Below are positions 8,981 to 18,400 of a stretch of 34,990 nt of DNA, one piece after another; position 1 is the first letter of the stretch, and each line of letters begins with the position of its first letter. The position numbers and the translations under genes were made by a program. The notes beneath the pieces were generated by a model that was not told the DNA's origin, ran no database searches, and saw nothing but the letters and a program-made list of their open reading frames with translations. Location: contig JAJRRY010000034.1 of assembly GCA_024279095.1 (NCBI GenBank), positions 1-34,990 of the forward strand. Direction: 5' to 3'. This DNA comes from Alphaproteobacteria bacterium (lineage in GTDB: Bacteria > Pseudomonadota > Alphaproteobacteria > Rhizobiales > Aestuariivirgaceae).

Positions 8981-9568
8981 ATGGACGTGCAGAGGTTCGA
9001 TATCGAAGGTCCGCTCCTGATCATCCCGGAGAGGATTGCCGATGACCGGGGCTTGTTTTCGGAGACGTTCCGGCGTGACGTTCTGGCCTGCCACGGCTTC
9101 GATCGTGAATTCGTGCAGGAGAACCATTCCCTGAGCCGACGGATCGGTACCGTGCGGGGACTGCATTTCCAGATTGCGCCAAGGGCGCAGGACAAGCTGG
9201 TGCGCGTGGTCCGCGGTGCGATACTGGATGTCGTGGTGGACATCCGGCATGGCTCGCCCACCCATGGCCGTCATCTGGCAGTTGAACTCTCGGCGGAAAA
9301 CTGGCGGCAGCTTCTGGTGCCGGCGGGTTTTGCGCACGGGTTCTGCACCCTCCAGCCGAATACGGAAGTTGTCTACAAGCTCACGGATCATTATGCGCCG
9401 GAATATGAGCGGGGGCTGGCCTGGAATGATCCGGCGCTGGCCATCGACTGGCCCGTGGATCCGTCGAATGCGGTTCTGTCGGAAAGGGACCGGCGGCATC
9501 CGTTCCTGTCCGCGCTGCCGGAATATTTCACTTTTGTGGATCGGCATGGCGGGAAGCGGGAGGTGTGA
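8981..9568 (+). CDS. rmlC: dTDP-4-dehydrorhamnose 3,5-epimerase
   Basis: LLIIPERIADDRGLFSETFRRD...FVQENHSLSRRIGTVRGLHFQIAPRAQDKLVRVVRGAILDVVVDIR...VPAGFAHGFCTL: typical RmlC/RfbC. Confidence 0.95.
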   Translation: MDVQRFDIEGPLLIIPERIADDRGLFSETFRRDVLACHGFDREFVQENHSLSRRIGTVRGLHFQIAPRAQDKLVRVVRGAILDVVVDIRHGSPTHGRHLAVELSAENWRQLLVPAGFAHGFCTLQPNTEVVYKLTDHYAPEYERGLAWNDPALAIDWPVDPSNAVLSERDRRHPFLSALPEYFTFVDRHGGKREV

Positions 9569-9570
9569 CG

Positions 9571-10467
9571 ATGCGGATTCTCGTGACCGGGCGTTCCGGG
9601 CAGCTGGCCCGTGCCCTTGTGGAGGTTCCCCTTCCGTCCGGTTGGCGCATGGTGGCTCTGGGGCGGCGCGAGATGGATGTCACCATGCCCGACAGGATTC
9701 GCGGCGGAATGGAAAGGATCGGGCCGGATATTGTGGTGAATACGGCAGCCTGGACGGATGTGGAACGGGCGGAGGAGGAAAGGGAGGAGGCCCTGGCGCT
9801 GAACCGTGATGGTGCGGCGTATCTGGCGGAGGCTTGCAAACGAAGGGGAATCCCGCTCATCCACATTTCCACCGACTATGTTTTCGATGGCCGGAAGGGG
9901 GCGGCTTATGTCGAGGATGATCGCCCTCATCCACTCAATGTCTACGGACATTCGAAACTGGCTGGCGAGCAGGCTGTCATGGCCATCTGGGAGCGCAGCA
10001 TCGTGCTGCGGACGGCCTGGCTTTTCGGGCCCTATGGCCGCAATTTCTTGCGGCGCATCCTCAAGCTGGCGCAGGAGCGCAAGATGCTGCCGGTGGTGGC
10101 GGATCAGAGGGGCTCGCCGACCTGCGCTCTTCATCTTGCGGAAGTCATCGTCGAGATGATCCGCAGGATGGCGGAAGAGCGTGCGGCGAGCCGCAGGTTC
10201 CAGGGAATATTTCACGCCGCAGGGGGCGGGGATGCCTCTTGGCATGATCTTGCAGTGGAGGTGCTGCGTGTGGCGCGGCGGTTGGGCATGTCCGTGACGG
10301 CGCAGGTCGTGCCGGTGCGGACGGAGGAGCGGTCCGCAAGGGCCGTACGTCCCGCGGACAGCCGTCTTGACAGCTCGCGGCTGCAGGAAGTCTTCGGCCT
10401 GCGACTTCCTTGCTGGCGGGAAGGGGTGTCCATCAGCGTACAGCGGGTGTCACGGCCGGAAAAATGA
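9571..10467 (+). CDS. rmlD: dTDP-4-dehydrorhamnose reductase
   Basis: MRILVTGRSGQLARAL, VNTAAWTDVERAEEE, HISTDYVFDGRKGAAYVEDDRPHPLNVYGHSKLAGEQAV: RmlD SDR signatures; ORF track begins at 9565. Confidence 0.95.
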   Translation: MRILVTGRSGQLARALVEVPLPSGWRMVALGRREMDVTMPDRIRGGMERIGPDIVVNTAAWTDVERAEEEREEALALNRDGAAYLAEACKRRGIPLIHISTDYVFDGRKGAAYVEDDRPHPLNVYGHSKLAGEQAVMAIWERSIVLRTAWLFGPYGRNFLRRILKLAQERKMLPVVADQRGSPTCALHLAEVIVEMIRRMAEERAASRRFQGIFHAAGGGDASWHDLAVEVLRVARRLGMSVTAQVVPVRTEERSARAVRPADSRLDSSRLQEVFGLRLPCWREGVSISVQRVSRPEK

Positions 10468-10470
10468 AGG

Positions 10471-10498
10471 AACCGGAAGGCCCGGAGGCCGTCCGGTT
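10471..10498. terminator. hairpin between convergent rmlD and DUF2147-like gene
   Basis: AACCGGA-AGGCC-CGGA-GGCC-G-TCCGGTT stem; lacks a T-tract. Confidence 0.35.
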
Positions 10499-10527
10499 CG
10501 TCCGCATCAAGCAGATCGTGCAGGCAT

Positions 10528-10887
10528 CTACTTGATCTTTACCCAGGTTTCGGCGTCGCACATGGACTGGCCGATGGCGCAGCCCTGCACCTTGATCTTG
10601 CCGCTGCCCATGGGCGTGATGGTGCCGTTGAAGGTCATGAAGCCCGGCATGTCGGGGTGTTTCATGTCGCCTTTCCACACCTTGCCGGCCTTCTTGATGC
10701 CGTTGAACATGACCGTGCCGCTGCCCTTGCCCTTCACGACCTTGCCGCACAGCCCGCCACCGCACATCCATACCTTGGCGATGGAGCCGTTGGGGCGCTT
10801 GTAGTTGCCGGCAATGCCGGCATGTGCCGCAGTGGCGACGAAAACGGTGGCGGCCGCCGTGGCCAAGGCAATGGTAAGTTTTCTCAT
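10528..10887 (-). CDS. DUF2147-like small secreted protein
   Basis: From ATG 10887: MRKLTIALATAAATVFVATAAHAGIAGNYKRPNGSIAKVWMCGGGLCGKVVKGKGSGTVMFNGIKKAGKVWKGDMKHPDM...; clear signal peptide. Confidence 0.75.
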   Translation of the reverse strand: MRKLTIALATAAATVFVATAAHAGIAGNYKRPNGSIAKVWMCGGGLCGKVVKGKGSGTVMFNGIKKAGKVWKGDMKHPDMPGFMTFNGTITPMGSGKIKVQGCAIGQSMCDAETWVKIK

Positions 10888-11049
10888 GAATTCCCTCTCC
10901 TCAACAGAATGATGAACCTGCGGCACGGCCGGTTTTCCGATCGACCTGGTGCATTGCAATGCAGAATGTGCCGCTTCCTTCCTCCGAACATTCAGGATTT
11001 TGCATGTATCGGCGCAAGAGTCAAAAACGGGTGCGCGGAAGGTGGCTCT

Positions 11050-11235
11050 AGGTGCTCCACGCTCCGCCCATGCATGCCGCCTTGGACTGCCGGGACTGAG
11101 CCCGGCAGTGAGCTGGGGAGAGGGTGAGGACGTGCCCATATTCGACTCATGCCCGGGTTTGACCCGGGCATCCAGACGGAGGTGCCCCATGTTCCACAGA
11201 TGCATGCCGCTCTGGACTGCCAGGAGAAGTGAGCC
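11050..11235. repeat. two diverged direct copies of a roughly 53-bp extragenic repeat, period 130 bp
   Basis: AGGTGCTCCACGCTCCGCCCATGCATGCCGCCTTGGACTGCCGGGACTGAGCC (11050-11102) versus AGGTGCCCCATGTTCCACAGATGCATGCCGCTCTGGACTGCCAGGAGAAGTGAGCC (11180-11235). Confidence 0.75.
11149..11171. repeat. extragenic palindrome
   Basis: ATGCCCGGGTTTGACCCGGGCAT. Confidence 0.8.
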
Positions 11236-11303
11236 AGAGAGGAAGCGAGGCCGGGCGACAGGACCTCCCTCCCCCCTCACAGGGAGGGGGTACAAACCAG
11301 AGA

Positions 11304-11330
11304 GAATGCGCCCTTTAGGGCGCATGCATC
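11304..11330. repeat. dispersed extragenic palindromic repeat, copy A
   Basis: GAATGCGCCCTTTAGGGCGCATGCATC; related copy at 15271-15296; both preceded by a GGGAGGGGG/GGGAGGGG-TACA block. Confidence 0.7.
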
Positions 11331-11495
11331 ATTTCCCTTGCCCCCCATCCCGACCTTCCCTCACAAGGGGGAAGGGGCAGGGCCATTGCCCCTCTTGCCG
11401 CCATTCCACAGGGTGTGGAAAAGGCATTTCTCTCCCTTGACTTGAAACATGCCCCTGCGCCAGCGTGGAACAACATGTGAACAACCGGAACTGAC

Positions 11496-13203
11496 AATGG
11501 TACAAATCCGCATCAGGAACAGGGAAGAGCTTGTAGAGTGGCTGGAAGGCCAGCCACGCGAGGTGGCCGTGGCCATAGCCGCCCGTGCGGCGATGCGGGT
11601 TTTGCCGGTGCTGGAGACCTGGTTGGCGGAGGATGAGGAGGAAAAGGAAGCTGCTTTTGGTGTCTTGCTGCTTTTTCGGGCCTTGGCTGTGTCGCGAATG
11701 GCAGCTTTGGATTCAAACCAAAACTCAGAAATGCGGCAAATTATAGATCGCACCATAAAATCAATACTCTTTCATGCTGCCTCTTTTCCTGAATATTTTC
11801 GTGTAAAAAATAGCATTTTATCCGCTTTTGGTAGCCTTTTAACTTCCCTTGATGGGGCTTTGATTGCGCATGAAGCTGTAGATGTTTTGTCTCATGTATC
11901 TTTACTTATTTCTGATATGGCTTGGCAATCTACAGAGAGTGACGCGAATATTTGGGCGCAGAGAACAGACGGAAGCATTTCTGATTTCGTATGTGAGGCT
12001 CTGTGGCCAGATGGTATGCCGGAGGAACTGCGCAAGCGCTGGGATTCCATGAAAAAGCGCCTCTTGGCCCGCAAGGGGGAGCATTGGGAGGTCTGGACGA
12101 ACTGGTATGACGCTCGCCTCGACCCATCCCGCCGCATTCCCTGCTACAGCCCGCCCATCCCCGAACTGGAGCGCAAGCGCATCCTGCTGCCCGAAGAAGT
12201 GTGGGAAGCCGGCCCCGCCACGGCCAACGCCGAAATCCGCCGCCTGATCGACGAACACGACTGCGCCCGGCAATCGCTGCGGCAAGCCCCCGCCCCGTAT
12301 GTCTTCGAGGAGAGGGAAGGACGCATCATTGCCGAGCCGTATCGCGGCGAGATACACGACCCCGTCCTTGCCGAAGAGATGCGTGCGGCATTGTGCGAGC
12401 GTGCACGGGAAGTGGTGGAGTTGCTGCGTGGCAAACAGGTGCCGGGCCGGGTGGCCAATACCATCGAGCGGCTGGTGGAGGTGCTGGGGGACAGTCTTCA
12501 GGATGTGGAGCCAGGCCGCCTGCTGTTCGTCAGCCGGGCGTTGGAGGCCGATCTGGACGCTTATGACAGCGAGGACGGCAGGCAAAACCTTGGCGAAGAC
12601 GGGTTCGCCGCATTGCGCGAGCTGGCGCTTTTCACCACTGATCTGCGCGCGCAGTTTCAGGCCATTACGGACATGCTGGCCAGGGCCGATGCCCAGAAGA
12701 TTCTGGAAATGGGCATCGACAAGGCGGAGGAAGCGCGCCAGCAAATGATCGATGCTGTGCGGCAAGCGCCCGGGGAGGAAATCGACAAGGAGAGCGTGTT
12801 GCCGGCCCTGACCGCCGCCAATGCAGATATCGCCGAGGTGCGAGAAGAGCATGATGCCACCTTCGATGAAGAGCGGCAGGCCAATCTGAGGCTGAAATGG
12901 GCGCAGCTTCTCTCTGTTGATCTGTTGTCGCATCGCAATTTCATGTCCAGGCTGGTGCAGAAGGCACGAGCCTATGCCGAGGCCGCCCGAAAGGATGTGC
13001 AGGATGGAAAAGGGGGAGTACGCGTAGCTCTGGAAAAAGGAGCTTATGCGACATTGATCATCGGGGCGCTCAGCCCAATTGCCGGAGCGATGACTGGCCT
13101 CACTGTTGCCGGGTTGGCGGGCTGGTCAATCCTGAAAAGGGAGGCGGATGCTATTCTCGCCGAATGGGAGAAAGGGCAGGGTGATGATGACGAGCGGGCC
13201 TGA
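11496..13203 (+). CDS. hypothetical protein with C-terminal hydrophobic segment
   Basis: From ATG 11496 MVQIRIRNREELVEWLEGQPREVAVAIAARAAMRVLPVLE...; internal HWEVWTNWYDARLDP motif; hydrophobic YATLIIGALSPIAGAMTGLTVAGLAGWSIL near the C-terminus. ORF track begins at 11449. Confidence 0.8.
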
Positions 13204-13210
13204 ACTGTTC

Positions 13211-13235
13211 GGGAAGGGGTTGGAAACCCCTTCCC
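13211..13235 (+). terminator. strong hairpin after the 584-aa ORF, terminator-like
   Basis: GGGAAGGGGTT-GGA-AACCCCTTCCC, perfect 11-bp stem, no T-tract. Confidence 0.45.
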
Positions 13236-13272
13236 GCCGGGGTGGTTTCTGCTCTCTTTCCGCCATTCTTCC

Positions 13273-13402
13273 GTCATTCCCGCGGAAGCGGGAATCCATG
13301 CGGGGTTTCGGTTTTTTGCGGGGGTTGTGGGGGGCGGGGCTTTCATGGCTGCCTCCCGTCGGAAGGCGACTCGGCATGGTTCCCCGCTTTCGCGGGGATG
13401 AC
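13273..13402. repeat. composite inverted repeat (REP/BIME- or MITE-like), about 130 bp
   Basis: Left arm GTCATTCCCGCGGAAGCGGGAATCCATG (13273-13300), right arm CATGGTTCCCCGCTTTCGCGGGGATGAC (13375-13402); arms are inverted relative to each other and each is itself hairpin-forming. Confidence 0.8.
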
Positions 13403-13498
13403 GAGGGAGGGCGGGGAGAAGTGGGCGTGAGGGGCCAGGGGAGGTGTTTTTCAGGGGAGCTATCGAATCTTTCGGCCGTTGATGTATAAGCTCGGGGC

Positions 13499-15184
13499 AT
13501 GCTGACGGCTGTTTCCATACGCGACATCGTGCTCATCGAGCGGCTCGATCTGGAGCTTGCGCCGGGGCTTTCCGTGTTCACCGGCGAGACGGGAGCGGGA
13601 AAGTCCATCCTGCTGGATGCGCTGGGATTGGCGCTGGGGGCGCGCGGGGATGCGGCGCTGGTGCGCGCCGGGGCCGACCGGGGGCAGGTGACGGCGGTGT
13701 TCGAGCTGCCGGCGGATCATCCCGTCTTCGCCCTGCTGGAGGAGGAGGGCGTGGAGGTGGACGAGCCCGGGGAGCTGATCCTGCAGCGGGTGCAGCGCCG
13801 GGAAGGGGCCGCCAAGGCCCGCATCAACGGCCAGCCCGTGCCCGTCTCCCTGCTGCGCACCGTGGGGGCGCGGCTGGTGGAGATCCACGGCCAGCACGAT
13901 GCGCGGGCGCTGATCGATCCGGAACGGCATGGCGAGCTTCTGGACGCCTTCGGCGGGCTGGAGGCGCAGCGCGAGGCGGTGCGGGGGCTATGGGAGGCAT
14001 GGCGGACGGCGGCCCGAGCCCATGCCAGGGCGCAGGCCGAACTGGAAGAGGCCGAGCGGGAACGCGACTGGCTGGAGCATGTCTGCGCCGAACTGGAGGA
14101 GCTGGCGCCGGAGCCAGGAGAGGAGGAGCGGCTGGCCGAGCGCCGCGCCGTGATGATGCATGCGGAGCGCTTCGCCGAGGCGCTGGCGGAGATGCGCAAG
14201 GCGCTCTCCGCAGACGGTTCCGTGGCCGGACGGATCAACGGCGCCCTGCGCCGGCTGGAGCGCCAGCGGGAGGATGCCGGCGGCCTGCTGGACGACGTCT
14301 GCGAGGCCTTCGACCGGGTGCTCGTGGAGCTGGCGGAGGCAGAATCCCTGCTGGACGAGGCGGAAGGGCGCTTCGATTTCGATCCGCGTGAGCTGGAGGA
14401 GGTGGAAAGCCGCCTCTTCGCCCTCAGGGCAGCGGCGCGCAAGCACAAGGTGCAGGTGGACGAGCTGCCGGCGCTGGCCGCATCCCTGCGGGAGCGGCTG
14501 GATGCCATCGAGGGCGGCGGACTGCATCTGAAGAAACTGGCCGAGGAGGAGGCTGCGGCAAGGGTCACCTGGCTGGAGGCGGCGGAAGCGCTCTCGCAGG
14601 CCCGACGGGCGGCTGCTGCGGAGCTGGACCGGCGCGTGGCGGCGGAGCTGGCGCCGCTGAAGCTGGAGAAGGCCCGTTTCGTCACCCGGATCGAGACGGA
14701 CGAAAGCTTCGCCGGGCCTTCCGGAATGGACCGGGTGGAATTCATGGTCTCCACCAATCCCGGCAGTCCGGAGGGGCCACTGGGGAAGATCGCCTCCGGC
14801 GGCGAGCTGTCGCGCTTCATGCTGGCGCTGAAGGTGGCGCTGGCGGAGCGCGGCTCGGCGCCGGTGCTGATCTTCGACGAGATCGATACCGGCGTCGGCG
14901 GCGCGGTGGCCGCGGCCATGGGCGAGCGGCTGGCGCGGCTGGCGGCGGACGGGCTGCAGGTGCTGGCCGTGACCCATTCGCCGCAGGTTGCGGCGCGGGC
15001 GGCGCATCACAATGTCATATCCAAGAGCACGGACGTTTCCGGCGGTATGGAGGTCACGCGCACGCGGGTGCGAACTCTCGCGGCGGAGGAACGGCGTGAG
15101 GAGATTGCCCGCATGCTCTCCGCCCACGAGGTGACGGACGAGGCACGGGCACAGGCCGACAGGCTGTTGCAGCGAGAGGGATGA
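13499..15184 (+). CDS. recN: DNA repair protein RecN
   Basis: MLTAVSIRDIVLIERLDLELAPGLSVFTGETGAGKSILLDALGLALG, VEIHGQHDARALI, IASGGELSRFMLALK, VLIFDEIDTGVGG: SMC-like ATPase RecN. Confidence 0.97.
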   Translation: MLTAVSIRDIVLIERLDLELAPGLSVFTGETGAGKSILLDALGLALGARGDAALVRAGADRGQVTAVFELPADHPVFALLEEEGVEVDEPGELILQRVQRREGAAKARINGQPVPVSLLRTVGARLVEIHGQHDARALIDPERHGELLDAFGGLEAQREAVRGLWEAWRTAARAHARAQAELEEAERERDWLEHVCAELEELAPEPGEEERLAERRAVMMHAERFAEALAEMRKALSADGSVAGRINGALRRLERQREDAGGLLDDVCEAFDRVLVELAEAESLLDEAEGRFDFDPRELEEVESRLFALRAAARKHKVQVDELPALAASLRERLDAIEGGGLHLKKLAEEEAAARVTWLEAAEALSQARRAAAAELDRRVAAELAPLKLEKARFVTRIETDESFAGPSGMDRVEFMVSTNPGSPEGPLGKIASGGELSRFMLALKVALAERGSAPVLIFDEIDTGVGGAVAAAMGERLARLAADGLQVLAVTHSPQVAARAAHHNVISKSTDVSGGMEVTRTRVRTLAAEERREEIARMLSAHEVTDEARAQADRLLQREG

Positions 15185-15270
15185 GGTATGGCTTTTCCGA
15201 TTTCTCCGCCTCGTCGCACGTTTCCTTCCCCCCTTGTGGGGAGGGGTACAGGGAGGGGGCAGGCAAAAGG

Positions 15271-15296
15271 GAATGCGCGGTGAGGGCGCATGCATC
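15271..15296. repeat. dispersed extragenic palindromic repeat, copy B
   Basis: GAATGCGCGGTGAGGGCGCATGCATC; shares frame with copy A at 11304-11330. Confidence 0.6.
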
Positions 15297-15313
15297 TGGC
15301 GAAGGCGGCGTGA

Positions 15314-17534
<2,221 letters not shown>

Positions 17535-17539
17535 ATGCG

Positions 17540-17558
17540 ACCTATCATGATGATAGGT
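17540..17558. promoter_or_regulatory. perfect palindromic operator candidate
   Basis: ACCTATCAT-G-ATGATAGGT, perfect 9-bp arms, directly between the promoter candidate and start codon at 17564. Confidence 0.75.
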
Positions 17559-17563
17559 GAGAA

Positions 17564-17899
17564 ATGAAGCAGCCTTGGCCACCTGCGGTGGCTACCAGAC
17601 AGATCAATGCTCTGGCAAACCGTGATGAATGCCACATGGCATGGACAGGGCATGCAAGGGAGCGTCTGGCAGAAAGAAACCTTCTTTCTGGAGATATTTT
17701 TTATGTCCTCAGGTGGGGGACTGTTTACGTGCAGCCTGAAAAGAGCACGCGGGATGATCTGTTCAAGTATGCTATCGAAGCTACCTCGCCGAACTCTGAA
17801 GGACGGGCGATCAGGGTGGTGGTGATCCCTGACCCTGATGCTTACCACGGAGCGGGATGTCTAAAGATTATCACCGTCATGTGGCTGGATGAAACGTGA
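17564..17899 (+). CDS. DUF4258-like protein, candidate toxin
   Basis: MAWTGHARERLAERNLLSGDIFYVLRWGTVYVQPEK...IRVVVIPDPDA...LKIITVMWLDE: DUF4258-type H-A-x-x-R-x-x-x-R / I.V..G pattern; next to HTH protein. Confidence 0.75.
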   Translation: MKQPWPPAVATRQINALANRDECHMAWTGHARERLAERNLLSGDIFYVLRWGTVYVQPEKSTRDDLFKYAIEATSPNSEGRAIRVVVIPDPDAYHGAGCLKIITVMWLDET

Positions 17900-18359
17900 G
17901 GAATCCATGATGCAGCACTATCATTACACGGAATGTGGGCTGGACAATGTGGTTATTGTCGGTGCTGATTTTCTCTCTGCCGATGATGGGGAAGAAGTGA
18001 TCGTCATTCCGGCGGCAGGCAGGCTGCACAAGGCCATTGCCGAGGGCATTCTGAAGCGCGATTCATCCATGTCGGGCAGGGAACTGCGTTTCCTGCGCAC
18101 GGAGATGGGGATGACCCAGGCGGAGCTTGCAAGACTGCTGCACAGGGATGCCCAGACCATTGCCCGCTGGGAAAAGGAGGAAATCGAGATGGACGGCAAT
18201 GCCGAGACGGTCGTGCGTCTGCTGGCTGCCGAGAAACTGGGCATAGATCTCGGTTCTGACATCGAGACTATTGCCACATGGAGCACGCCTTCGGCGGGTT
18301 CGCGCGAAATCATGATCAAAGGTTCGCCGGATGGAGAATATCGCCCGGTTGCAGCGTGA
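17889..18359 (+). CDS. HTH XRE-type regulator, candidate antitoxin
   Basis: YHYTECGLDNVVIVGADF ... MSGRELRFLRTEMGMTQAELARLLHRDAQTIARWEKEEIEMDGNAETVVRLL: Xre/MqsA-C-like HTH; overlaps or abuts the previous ORF (true start could be 17907/17910). Confidence 0.85.
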   Translation: MKREESMMQHYHYTECGLDNVVIVGADFLSADDGEEVIVIPAAGRLHKAIAEGILKRDSSMSGRELRFLRTEMGMTQAELARLLHRDAQTIARWEKEEIEMDGNAETVVRLLAAEKLGIDLGSDIETIATWSTPSAGSREIMIKGSPDGEYRPVAA

Positions 18360-18400
18360 TGTTGCGGCAATCAATCCACGGATAATGGAAACCTTTGGAG

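Noticed and set aside
11050-11330. CRISPR array or tandem repeat array
   Set aside because: Only two diverged copies of one unit with unrelated other repeats; no regular repeat-spacer structure.
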